From the NCBI RefSeq assembly GCF_003598715.1, contig NZ_QZFU01000005.1, forward strand, positions 1-35,820: a stretch of 35,820 bases of DNA, read 5' to 3'. Both the position numbers and the translations under genes were made by a program. This document shows, one piece after another, positions 20,401 through 28,648 of this stretch (position 1 is the first letter of the stretch; every line of letters starts with the position of its first letter). The DNA comes from Nocardia panacis (GTDB lineage Bacteria; Actinomycetota; Actinomycetes; Mycobacteriales; Mycobacteriaceae). The notes under the pieces were generated by a model. It ran no database searches and was not told the DNA's origin. It saw only the letters and a list, made by a program, of their open reading frames with translations.

Positions 20401-22452
20401 TCACACCAGCGACTCCCGCCAGGCCGCGTGCAGACTGGCGAACTGCCCGGTGCCCGCTATCAGCTCGGCGGGTGTGCCGTCCTCCACGATCCGGCCCGCC
20501 TCCAGCACCAGCACCCGGTCGGCAATGGCGACGGTGGACAGCCGGTGCGCGATGATGACCGCCGTACGGTCGCGCAGCACCGTTTCCAGCGCCTCCTGCA
20601 CCAGTCGCTCGCTCGGGATATCCAGGCTCGAGGTGGCCTCGTCCAGCACGATCACGGCCGGATCGGCCAGGAACACCCTGGCGAAGGCGACCAACTGTCG
20701 CTGGCCGGCCGACAACCTGCCGCCGCGCTTGTGCACATCGGTGGCGAATCCGTCCGGCAGCGCCGAGACGAACTCGTACAGACCGACCGCCTTGGCCGCG
20801 GCGTGCACCTCCTCGTCGGTGGCCTCGGGGCGACCGAGCCGAATATTGTCGGCGATCGACCCGGAGAACAGGTAGGACTCCTGCGTCACCATCACCACGT
20901 TCCGGCGCAGATCCGCGTCGGACAGGGCGCGCAGATCGATACCGTCGAGGGTGACGGCGCCGCCGGACGGGTCGTAGAACCTGGTCAGCAGTTTGGCCAG
21001 GGTCGACTTGCCCGCACCGGTCGCGCCGACCAGCGCGAGGACCCGGCCCGCCGGGATATCGAGGGTGAACTCGGGGAGCACCACCCGCGACCTGCTGGAT
21101 TGCTTTGCCGCACCGGCGGATTCAACAGCTGCCGCACCCACGGACTCGGTGACTTCCGCGAACTCGACAACCGCCGCACCCACGGACTCGGTGACTACCG
21201 CGCCGGCAGATCCGATACCTGCCGCGCCCGCGGATCCGACGACATCGGGACGCTCCTCCGGTGTCGAGTCGGCCGCATAACCGAACCACACCTTGTCCAT
21301 CCGCACCACGCCGCGCGCCTTGACCAGCGAGACCGGCGCCGCCGGTTCGGGCACCATCGGCTCTTCCTCGAGCACACCGGAGATCTTCTCCAGCGCCGCC
21401 GCAGCGGACTGGTAGGAGTTGAAGACCTGCGCCAACTGGTCCAGCGGACCGTAGAACTCGTTCAGGTACAGCAGGTAGGCGGCGAGCACGCCGACCGCGA
21501 GCCGCCCCTCGATCACCTGCCACGCGCCGACCACCAGGATGATGGTGGTGGTGACATTGCCGAGCAGCCTGGTCAGGCCCGCGTAGTCGCCCATGCCGCG
21601 CATGGCGGCCGTGGTGGCCGACCCGTATTCGGCGTCCTCGGCGGCGAGCACCGACTGGTTGCGGCCCTCGCGCCGGAACGCCTGCACCGCGCGGATACCG
21701 CCCATGGACTCCACGAACTGCACGACGACCTTCGCGATCGCGCCCCTGGTGCGGCGATAGCCCGCCCGTTGCCGCCGCTGCGCCCACCGTGTCACCAGCA
21801 CCAGCGGCACGAATCCGGCCAGCACGATCGCGGCCAGCGTCGGGTCCAGGACGACGAGCAGCACCGCGATGGTGACGACCGACAGGATCGCCGTGAGCGC
21901 CTCGTTGAGCGCGCCCTCCAGCAACTCCTGCAGGGTCTCGATATCGGCGGTGAGCCGGGTGACCACCTTGCCGGAGGTGTACTTCTCGTGGAAGGACACG
22001 CTCAGCCGCTGCGTATGCGCGAACGAACGCACCCGCAGATCGAAAAGCACGCTCTGACTGAGCTTTCCGGAGACCCGCAGGAACAGGTAGGTGGTGGCGG
22101 CGCCCAATCCGACGGTGCTGAGGTAACCCGCCACCGTCGCGGTGAGCGGCGCCCAATTTCCCGCTCTGCCCGCGGCGATGCCCGCGTCGAGTCCGTGCGC
22201 CACGAACAGTGGCGCGGAGACGATCGCCGCGTTGTCCACGATGATCAGGACCAGCGCCAGGATCGCCAGCCCCCGATACGGGCGCACCAGGTCCAGCAGC
22301 AGTCGGCGGGACCGCTTGGCCAGCACCAGATTCCCGGTCTCGCTGACCGCGTTGTCCTCATTGCCGATACCGCGCCAGTCGGCGACCTCGTCGCGGCGGG
22401 TCTGCTCCGGCGCGGGCTCCTGCGGCGATTTCTCCTGCACCGCCGTGCTCAT
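20401..22452 (-). CDS. ABC exporter half-transporter, canonical site
   Basis: The protein has 683 residues. It has six predicted membrane helices (for example AILALVLIIVDNAAIVSAPL and the region around 140-320), then a nucleotide-binding domain. Motifs are Walker A GATGAGKST, Q-loop TQES, signature LSAGQ, Walker B VIVLDEATSSLD with catalytic Glu, and switch His in AHRLS. An alanine/valine/serine-rich insertion of about 60 residues with internal 14-residue repeats lies between the first NBD strand (VWFGYA) and VVLPEFTLDI. ATG 22452 overlaps the stop of the partner gene, so the two form one heterodimeric exporter. It resembles mycobacterial Rv1272c-type proteins from memory. The substrate is unknown. 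Confidence 0.9.
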   Translation of the reverse strand: MSTAVQEKSPQEPAPEQTRRDEVADWRGIGNEDNAVSETGNLVLAKRSRRLLLDLVRPYRGLAILALVLIIVDNAAIVSAPLFVAHGLDAGIAAGRAGNWAPLTATVAGYLSTVGLGAATTYLFLRVSGKLSQSVLFDLRVRSFAHTQRLSVSFHEKYTSGKVVTRLTADIETLQELLEGALNEALTAILSVVTIAVLLVVLDPTLAAIVLAGFVPLVLVTRWAQRRQRAGYRRTRGAIAKVVVQFVESMGGIRAVQAFRREGRNQSVLAAEDAEYGSATTAAMRGMGDYAGLTRLLGNVTTTIILVVGAWQVIEGRLAVGVLAAYLLYLNEFYGPLDQLAQVFNSYQSAAAALEKISGVLEEEPMVPEPAAPVSLVKARGVVRMDKVWFGYAADSTPEERPDVVGSAGAAGIGSAGAVVTESVGAAVVEFAEVTESVGAAAVESAGAAKQSSRSRVVLPEFTLDIPAGRVLALVGATGAGKSTLAKLLTRFYDPSGGAVTLDGIDLRALSDADLRRNVVMVTQESYLFSGSIADNIRLGRPEATDEEVHAAAKAVGLYEFVSALPDGFATDVHKRGGRLSAGQRQLVAFARVFLADPAVIVLDEATSSLDIPSERLVQEALETVLRDRTAVIIAHRLSTVAIADRVLVLEAGRIVEDGTPAELIAGTGQFASLHAAWRESLV
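21131..21196. repeat. 24-bp direct repeat inside the ABC gene
   Basis: Two identical 24-base copies (21131-21154 and 21173-21196), 42 bases apart, encode the repeated TESVGAA-type segment. The 42-base period keeps the reading frame (14 codons). It looks like a small in-frame minisatellite that lengthened a surface loop of the NBD. Confidence 0.7.
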
Positions 22453-24275
22453 GGCTCACCTCCCATCAATTCCCGGTATTCCGCGCTGCTGTGCAGCAAC
22501 TGTTCGTGGGTGCCCTCGGCGACGATCCGGCCGTCGGCGAGCAGGGCCACCCTGTCGGCCAGGGCGGCGGTGGACGGCCGATGCGCGACCAGCAAGGTCG
22601 TCGCGTCCGCCAGGACGGTGCGCAGGCGGGCCTGCACCTTCTCCTCGGTGACCACGTCGAGCGCGGAGAGGGGATCGTCGAGCACCACGATGCGTCCGCC
22701 GCGCGCGCCGCGCCCGAGCACCGCCCGCGCCAGTGCCAACCGCTGCCGCTGACCACCCGACAGACTCATACCCTGTTCACCGATTCTGGTGTCCAGACCC
22801 CATGGCAGGTTGTCGACGAATTCCTCGGCCTGCGCCACCTCGAGCGCCCGCCGCACCTGCGCGTCGGTGGCCGACGGATCGCCGAGCGCCACATTCTCGC
22901 GCACACTGGCCGAGAACAGCACCGGATCCTCGAACGCCACCGTCACCAGGGCACGCAGATCGGCCAGACTGATGGCGGCGATATCGATACCGTCGACGGT
23001 GATCGTGCCGCCCGTGACGTCGTAGAGGCGCGGAATCAGGTTGAGCAGGGCCGTCTTTCCGCTGCCCGTCGCACCGACCAGCGCCACCGTCTCACCGGGG
23101 CGCACCGTCAGCGAGATATCGCGCAGCACCTCGACCTCGCGCCCACCCGATTGATTCGGGAACGCGAAACGCACACCCTCCAAGCGCAATTCGCCTGTCA
23201 TCCGCTCGGGCAGGGTGACCGGCTGCGCGGGATCGGTGATATCGACCGGAGTGTCGATGATCTCCCAGTAGCGGTCCGCGGCGGTGCGGGAGTCGGTTAG
23301 TTCGGTGAGCAGGAAGCCGGTCCAAATGATCGGCCACTGCAGGAATTTCGCGAGGGTGATACACGCGACCAAGGTGCCGAGCGTCATGGAGCCCTGCACC
23401 ACCGCCCAGCCGCCGTAGCCTAGGGCGAACGCGGTCATCAAGTGCGACAACCCGTTCAGCGAAGCCCACAGTTTCGCGTCCAGGCGCACCTGCACCATCT
23501 GGCTGCCCTGCAACTCGCGCGAGAGCGCCGTCCACCGGCTGCCGAAGAACACACCGCGACCGAATGCCTTGAGCACCCGCACACCCTGCGCCGACTCCTC
23601 GGCGGCGGTGGCCAGATCACCCGAGAGGTCCTGCGAGCGGCGCGAAGCCACCGCGTAGTCGCGCTCGAACCGCACGCACATGATGCCCAGCGGCACCGCG
23701 AGCACCGAGAACGCCAGGCCCATCACCCAATTCAGCGACCACAGCACGACGATGCCGACCGGGATGATCACCATGTGGATGATCAGGAACGGTCCGGCGA
23801 AGGCGATGAAACGCCGCAGCGTCGCCAAATCCTCCACCGCGCGCGAGAGCAACTGCCCCGACTCCCAGGCGTCGTGCCGCCCGATCGCCAGCGCCTGCAA
23901 CTTGCGGAAGAGCTTGGCCCGCATGGTGACCTCGAACTTCGCGGCAGGTCCCGCGAACAGCCAGCGCCGCCCCCAGATGCCCGCCGCCTCGAGCACGCCG
24001 AACACCAGCACCAGCAGTGCGGGCGCCAGCGCGCCCGCCAGGTCGCGGCGGGCGATCGGTCCGTCGATGATGCGCGCGATGAATACCGGCAGCACGATCG
24101 AGGTAAGCGTGGCCATCAACGCCAACAGGCTGGCCGTGATCATCGTCGCCCGGTATTCCCGCATATGCGGGCCGAAGCGGCGCAGCGAAGTCAGGCGGCC
24201 CGGCGGCGCCGCGGCGGACCGGTCGGGTCTGTGCGTCTCCGAATCGGCCGGCGGCAGATCCAGTGTCAGTGACAA
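22449..24275 (-). CDS. ABC exporter half-transporter, degenerate site
   Basis: The protein has 608 residues. Six membrane helices (such as ITASLLALMATLTSIVLPVF and LIIHMVIIPVGIVVLWSLNW) precede an NBD with Walker A GATGSGKTALL, signature MSLSGGQRQRLALARAV, and Walker B RIVVLDDPLSALD. Asp replaces the catalytic Glu after Walker B, a hallmark of the non-hydrolysing site in heterodimeric exporters. The switch region is VAHRPST. The TTG start at 24275 has GAGGGAG upstream. It is the first gene of a two-gene operon with the canonical half-transporter. The substrate could be a lipid or drug; no neighbour clarifies it. Confidence 0.9.
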   Translation of the reverse strand: MSLTLDLPPADSETHRPDRSAAAPPGRLTSLRRFGPHMREYRATMITASLLALMATLTSIVLPVFIARIIDGPIARRDLAGALAPALLVLVFGVLEAAGIWGRRWLFAGPAAKFEVTMRAKLFRKLQALAIGRHDAWESGQLLSRAVEDLATLRRFIAFAGPFLIIHMVIIPVGIVVLWSLNWVMGLAFSVLAVPLGIMCVRFERDYAVASRRSQDLSGDLATAAEESAQGVRVLKAFGRGVFFGSRWTALSRELQGSQMVQVRLDAKLWASLNGLSHLMTAFALGYGGWAVVQGSMTLGTLVACITLAKFLQWPIIWTGFLLTELTDSRTAADRYWEIIDTPVDITDPAQPVTLPERMTGELRLEGVRFAFPNQSGGREVEVLRDISLTVRPGETVALVGATGSGKTALLNLIPRLYDVTGGTITVDGIDIAAISLADLRALVTVAFEDPVLFSASVRENVALGDPSATDAQVRRALEVAQAEEFVDNLPWGLDTRIGEQGMSLSGGQRQRLALARAVLGRGARGGRIVVLDDPLSALDVVTEEKVQARLRTVLADATTLLVAHRPSTAALADRVALLADGRIVAEGTHEQLLHSSAEYRELMGGEP

Positions 24276-24653
24276 GGTTCTCCCTCATTCCGGGTGGTGT
24301 GCGAGCAACATTCGGCGTCACGGGCCAAAGGCGACCCCGCGAACGCCATCGGTCTACGTCGACACCAGCGACAATCGCACCGGAGTCGGACACTCCAGGG
24401 TCGCATTCCCACCCGCTGCGGCCAACCGATTTTCGGGCGCGCGAAGCCGGGCGCACCGAGCGGTGACAACGCGCAGGCACTGCGAGCAATTCCCCGGCAC
24501 ACTCCCCCGACGTGCCCGAACTCGACCGCTCCGCGCGGCGGCGACGCGCGGACCCACCACCAACCGGAACAGGCAATCCGACCGCGCACCCGGCTCGAGT
24601 AACCTGAGTCCCCACTGCGGTCATGTCGGACACTCGCCAAGGAAGGACGGTCG
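24276..24653. other. Intergenic region between ABC operon and dcm
   Basis: 378 bases between divergent genes. It must hold both promoters. Open frames exist on both strands because of high GC, but none has a credible start or family features. I see no repeat or RNA structure that stands out. Confidence 0.5.
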
Positions 24654-25802
24654 TTGACGGGCGCACGCATGGTCGGACTGTTCGCCGGAATAGGCGGGCT
24701 CGAACTCGGCCTCGCCGGCTACGGCTGGCACACCGAACTGCTGTGTGAAATCGATCCGGGCGCGCAGGCCGTCCTCGCGGCGCACTTCCCCGGCGTGCCG
24801 CTGCACGCCGACATCACCAAGCTGCGCGCCCTCCCCACCGACACCGAACTCGTCGCCGCGGGGTTCCCCTGCCAGGACCTGTCCCAGGCCGGACGCACCG
24901 CGGGGATCACCGGTCAACGCTCCGGCCTGGTCGACGAGGTATTCCGGCTGGTGCGCCGCAAACGCGGACCCCGCTGGCTGCTCATCGAGAATGTCCCGTT
25001 CATGCTGCAACTGGGTCGCGGCGCGGCCATGCGGCACATCACCGCCGCCCTCGCCGACCTCGGCTACACCTGGGCCTACCGCGTCGTCGACGCCCGCGCG
25101 TTCGGGCTGCCGCAGCGCAGACAGCGGGTGCTCATGCTGGCCTCCCGCACGGAGGACCCGCGCCGCGTCCTGTTCGGCGAGGACGCCGGTCCACGCGCGA
25201 TCGGCGACCCGGATCAGGATCCGTGCGGCTTCTACTGGACCGAGGGCGTGCGCGGACTCGGCTGGGCCGTGAACGCGGTGCCGACCCTCAAAGGCGGGTC
25301 GGCCCTCGGCATCGCCAGCCCGCCCGCGGTGCGGCTGCCTTCCGGGGAGATCGTCACGCCGGGCATCGTCGACGGTGAGCGCCTACAGGGCTTCGCACCC
25401 GAATGGACCACTCCCGCAACGGAAGTCCCCGGCATCAAACACGGGCACCGTTGGAAACTTGTCGGCAACGCGGTCAGTGTGCGCATGGCCGCCTGGGTCG
25501 GCTCGCGATTGGCCGCACCGCTGGATCCGATCGCCGAGGACGAACCACTCGATCCGAATGCGCCTTGGCCCACCGCCGCCTGGGGGCGAACAGGTGAGAG
25601 CTATCGGGTGGCACTGTCCACGTGGCCGGTGCACGAGCCCTACGAGGATCTGCGCGACTACCTCTCCGATTCCCGATTGCTCTCCGCGCGCGCCACCGCC
25701 GGATTCCTGCGCCGCGCGGGCATGGGCAGCCTGCGCTTCCCGCCCGGATTCCTCGACGACATGGCGTGCCATCTCGATCGCATGGGAGGCTGGGCGGCGT
25801 GA
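24654..25802 (+). CDS. dcm: DNA (cytosine-5) methyltransferase
   Basis: The protein has 382 residues. It shows the C5-methyltransferase motifs in order: I GLFAGIGGLELGL, IV AAGFPCQDLSQAGRTAG with catalytic Cys, VI LLIENVPF, VIII GLPQRRQRVLML, and X LVGNAVSVRMAAWVG. The target-recognition region lies between VIII and X, and the recognition sequence cannot be read from it. The start is TTG 24654, preceded by AAGGAAGGA; ATG 24669 is the alternative. A Vsr repair gene follows 31 bases later, which suggests that T:G mismatches from deaminated methylcytosine are repaired. No restriction endonuclease is nearby. Confidence 0.92.
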   Translation: MTGARMVGLFAGIGGLELGLAGYGWHTELLCEIDPGAQAVLAAHFPGVPLHADITKLRALPTDTELVAAGFPCQDLSQAGRTAGITGQRSGLVDEVFRLVRRKRGPRWLLIENVPFMLQLGRGAAMRHITAALADLGYTWAYRVVDARAFGLPQRRQRVLMLASRTEDPRRVLFGEDAGPRAIGDPDQDPCGFYWTEGVRGLGWAVNAVPTLKGGSALGIASPPAVRLPSGEIVTPGIVDGERLQGFAPEWTTPATEVPGIKHGHRWKLVGNAVSVRMAAWVGSRLAAPLDPIAEDEPLDPNAPWPTAAWGRTGESYRVALSTWPVHEPYEDLRDYLSDSRLLSARATAGFLRRAGMGSLRFPPGFLDDMACHLDRMGGWAA

Positions 25803-25833
25803 CCCGAATATCCTGCGACACAACCTCATTCGC

Positions 25834-26244
25834 ATGAGACCCGCCACCGACGCCGCGACCAGCGCGCGCATGTCGCGCCAGCGCAGCGCCCACACCAAGC
25901 CCGAACTGGCCCTGCGCCGCGAACTGCACCGGCGCGGACTGCGCTACTTCGTCGACCGCGCCCCGCTGCCGGGACAGCGGCGCCGCGCCGACCTCGTCTT
26001 CCCGCGCAGGCGGGTCGCCGTCTACGTGGACGGCTGCTTCTGGCATCGCTGCCCGCAGCATGCCACCGACCCCAAGAACAATGCCGAATGGTGGGCCGAG
26101 AAACTGGCCGGAAATGTCGCCCGCGACCGGGACACCGACACGCGGTTGACCGAGGCGGGCTGGCAGGTGGTGCGGATCTGGGAACACGAGGATGCGGCCG
26201 CGGCCGCGGACAGGGTTCAGGCGGCTCTCACCGCAACCCAATAG
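25834..26244 (+). CDS. vsr: Very short patch repair endonuclease Vsr
   Basis: The protein has 136 residues, typical for the family. SAHTKPELALRRELHRRGLR, RRADLVFPRRRVAVYVDGCF with catalytic Asp, WHRCPQHA with metal-binding and catalytic His, and WAEKLAGNVARDRDTDTRL are conserved blocks. Vsr nicks 5' of T in T:G mismatches arising at Dcm sites. ATG 25834 is the only in-frame ATG near the beginning; no strong ribosome-binding site precedes it, so translation may depend on the upstream dcm. Confidence 0.93.
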   Translation: MRPATDAATSARMSRQRSAHTKPELALRRELHRRGLRYFVDRAPLPGQRRRADLVFPRRRVAVYVDGCFWHRCPQHATDPKNNAEWWAEKLAGNVARDRDTDTRLTEAGWQVVRIWEHEDAAAAADRVQAALTATQ

Positions 26245-26358
26245 CTATCGATGGGTAACCCGGACCAGCGCGCGCGGCGCCTGAGCCGCCAATGGGCCGG
26301 ACAGCACCATCGCCGCCATCGCCGCGAAACCGACCAGAGCCGTGACATACCCGATCAT
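26245..26358 (-). CDS. 37-residue hydrophobic small protein
   Basis: The protein begins MIGYVTALVGFAAMAAMVLS, a single hydrophobic helix, and ends in a short basic tail (PRALVRVTHR). ATG 26358 is preceded by GGAGGA at six bases, an excellent ribosome-binding site, which is the main reason to accept so short a gene. Function is unknown; it is probably in the inner membrane. It is divergent from the DUF998-RidA gene. Confidence 0.6.
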   Translation of the reverse strand: MIGYVTALVGFAAMAAMVLSGPLAAQAPRALVRVTHR

Positions 26359-26524
26359 GAGATCTCCTCCAACACTTCGTTTCCACCAGACTGTCCGGCA
26401 AACCTGAAGACAGGCTGAGGCCCGGATGGCAATTCGCCGTCATCCCGCCTTGACGTGTCCGATATCACGTTTCCTCAGCGACACCGGCCCGCCACTGGTC
26501 ATCGGTTCAGTGGTAGGCAGGAGA

Positions 26525-27667
26525 ATGGTGTCCGTGAGTGGTAGCCCGAAGATCGCCGGCAGGCGCGTGCTAGTGGCGTCGTGGTTGATCGCGGGCGCGA
26601 TCGCCCTCGCCGGACTGTGTTATTCCTCCTGGGTCCTGGAATTCGCGCTCCGCATGAACGTCGACCCGGTCAACTCCTTCCTCAGCGAACTCGCCGCCGA
26701 AGGCAGGCCCTACCGCGCCGTCTTCGCCACCGCCGACAAAATCGTCGGCATCGCCCTCGTGCCCGCCGCCATCGGCGGACTCGTCATCTTCCCCCGCAAC
26801 CGCATCACCGTCGTCGGCTGGAGCGCCCTCATCGTCTTCGGCGCCGCCACCATCGCCGACGTCCTGATGCCGCTGCGCGCCTGCACCGCCGCCAAACCCT
26901 GCCCGCCCCGCGCCAGCGAACTATTTCCCCAGTTGCATCAACCGCACGCGATGACCAGCACCGTCGCCGTCACCGCCATCGCCGTGGCCACCTTCGCCTT
27001 CAGCCTCGCCGCCTACCGCTACCACCGCTGGCGAATCCTGCGCGAACTCGGCGTCGCCGTCCTCGTCATCGGCTCCGCCGCCACCCTGTGGATGCTCATC
27101 GCCGACAACCTATCCGGCAGCTACGCCCTCGGCGTCGCCCAGCGCATCCAGGTCGGCTCCATGTCGCTGTGGTTGCTCACCTTGGCCGCCGCCGTGATCC
27201 TCGAGAGCCGCGAATGGTGCGAGCCGATACCGTCGCGCCGCGCCACGCCGGAAACACCATGCGATGCTGTCGATATGAGCGACCGCGTGAACATCTCCTC
27301 CGAATCCGAATTCGAGGATATCGTCGGCTATTCCCGCGCCGTGAAACTCGGCAACCTCGTCGCCGTGAGCGGGACCACCGCATCCCTGCCCGGCGGCAAA
27401 GTCTTCGGCGGCGACGATATCGCCGAACAAACCCGAGAAATCCTGCGCCGCATCGCCAACGCCCTCGACCAAGCGGGCGCGAGCCTCAAAGACGTGGTCC
27501 GCACCCGCATCTTCGTCACCGACATCTCCCGCTGGCCCGAGGTCGCCAAGGCGCATGCCGAGGTTTTCGCAGATATCCGCCCCGCCGCATCGATGTACGA
27601 AATCAAAGCCCTGATCACCCCCGCGCTCCTCGTCGAGATCGAAGCCGACGCCATACTCAACGCTTGA
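26525..27667 (+). CDS. DUF998 membrane protein fused in frame to RidA-like domain
   Basis: One continuous frame of about 380 codons. Residues about 10-230 form a DUF998-type integral membrane domain (RRVLVASWLIAGAIALAGLC, NSFLSELAAEGRPYRAVFAT, MPLRACTAAKPCPP, LWMLIADNLSGSYALGVAQR). From ATG 27275 the sequence is a complete RidA/YjgF protein of 130 residues (LGNLVAVSGTTASLPGG, VRTRIFVTDISRWPEVAKAH, ASMYEIKALITPALLVEIEA). The RidA part is usually a separate gene. No good ribosome-binding site precedes 27275, so either a true fusion or two overlapping in-frame products are possible. GTG 26528 or 26534 are alternative starts, better spaced from AGGAG. Confidence 0.75.
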   Translation: MVSVSGSPKIAGRRVLVASWLIAGAIALAGLCYSSWVLEFALRMNVDPVNSFLSELAAEGRPYRAVFATADKIVGIALVPAAIGGLVIFPRNRITVVGWSALIVFGAATIADVLMPLRACTAAKPCPPRASELFPQLHQPHAMTSTVAVTAIAVATFAFSLAAYRYHRWRILRELGVAVLVIGSAATLWMLIADNLSGSYALGVAQRIQVGSMSLWLLTLAAAVILESREWCEPIPSRRATPETPCDAVDMSDRVNISSESEFEDIVGYSRAVKLGNLVAVSGTTASLPGGKVFGGDDIAEQTREILRRIANALDQAGASLKDVVRTRIFVTDISRWPEVAKAHAEVFADIRPAASMYEIKALITPALLVEIEADAILNA

Positions 27668-27701
27668 GATCGTTGTCGTAGTGATTGGATACGGTTACGC
27701 A

Positions 27702-28103
27702 ATGCGCGCCTCCGGAACGTTCGAAGTCAAGTCGTTCACTCCGACCGATGTACAGCCCGCGATACCCACCGGCGTGCCGGTCGGAATCGCGCACATGGAC
27801 AAACACTTCGAAGGTGCGGTGTCCGGCCGGGCCGCGACACTGTTCACCTCGGCATTCGATCAATCCGCAGGCAAGGGCACCTACCTCGCCATGGAATCTT
27901 TCGATGGCTCGCTCAACGGGGCCGCGGGCACCTTCGCTTTCGCCCATTCGGCGACGACATCGGGCACCGATCGGTCCGCCGAGTTCTTCGTTGTCGTCCC
28001 CGGCAGCGGTACCGGAGAGCTGGCCGGAATCACCGGCAGCGGGGGAATTTCGATCGACGCCGATGGGACCCACCGCATCTGGTTCGACTACGAACTCGAC
28101 TGA
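27702..28103 (+). CDS. DUF3224 domain protein
   Basis: The protein has 133 residues. ASGTFEVKSFTPTDVQPAI, THFEG-like HFEGAVSGRAATLF, GTYLAMESFDGSLNGAAGTF and the C-terminal GELAGITGSGGISIDADG match the DUF3224 beta-barrel family. It is cytoplasmic and of unknown function. ATG 27702 is chosen; a GTG 21 bases earlier would add seven residues. It starts 35 bases after the RidA end on the same strand, so they may be co-transcribed. Confidence 0.85.
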   Translation: MRASGTFEVKSFTPTDVQPAIPTGVPVGIAHMDKHFEGAVSGRAATLFTSAFDQSAGKGTYLAMESFDGSLNGAAGTFAFAHSATTSGTDRSAEFFVVVPGSGTGELAGITGSGGISIDADGTHRIWFDYELD

Positions 28104-28412
28104 GCGGCAAGGGTCTTCCATATTCCGTCCATCCCGATCCTTCATTTACTCCTACGCCTCCTCGGCACCGCCCTTCGCAAACCGATGAAAGCGACACGCA
28201 CGACCTGAGTCCCGGTCCAAGGCGCCGACCCATTCCGGGTCGAAACCGATTCCGAAACGAATCGCAGGCCCACCCCCGATCAGTACTCGGAAATCTCTTG
28301 CGTTACAACGTTTTCCACCGCCAGTCGTGTGTATGGTGTGGCGTTGGCTCCTCCTTCGGGACCGTGCACAAGCAGTCCAGTTCCTCGCGCCGAGGGAGGG
28401 GGTGATGTAGGG
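28104..28412. other. Intergenic region before a small membrane protein
   Basis: 309 bases with no credible gene. The last 120 bases, around TTGCGTTACAACG, are less GC-rich than the surroundings and are the likely promoter region for the small protein at 28413. No exact -35/-10 pair can be assigned. Confidence 0.4.
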
Positions 28413-28526
28413 ATGTCCAAACACCGCAGGGGCATGCGCAGAATCCCGGTCGACTACGGCATGCTGCTTGCGGTTGCGGTCATAGCGGCCGGGGCCGTGA
28501 TCGCGATCCGCCGACTGACCAGATAG
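28413..28526 (+). CDS. 37-residue basic membrane protein
   Basis: The protein reads MSKHRRGMRRIPVDYGMLLA, then a hydrophobic stretch VAVIAAGAVIAIRRLTR. The basic N-terminus and single span suggest a small inner-membrane protein with the N-terminus inside. ATG 28413 is preceded by purine-rich GGAGGGGG about 15 bases away and GTAGGG immediately before. Function is unknown. Confidence 0.5.
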   Translation: MSKHRRGMRRIPVDYGMLLAVAVIAAGAVIAIRRLTR

Positions 28527-28648
28527 TCCACCGGATGGGGTGCTGTCCTACCTGCACCCCATCCCCACCAGCGAGCCTGCGCCGCCGCTGAGAGTCGCGT
28601 GGTCTCGGCACATCCGTGGATCACCGTCCGCGCACTCGCTCCATCTCC

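Noticed and set aside
20188..22752. An 854-codon rightward open frame opposite the ABC exporter genes
   Set aside because: It is antisense to a clearly conserved exporter with all NBD motifs. Composition is rich in Arg, His and Gln as expected for the shadow frame of high-GC DNA.
26581..27681. A 366-codon alternative frame very rich in arginine
   Set aside because: Overlaps the DUF998-RidA gene in another frame. The arginine excess is the mark of a wrong frame in GC-rich sequence.
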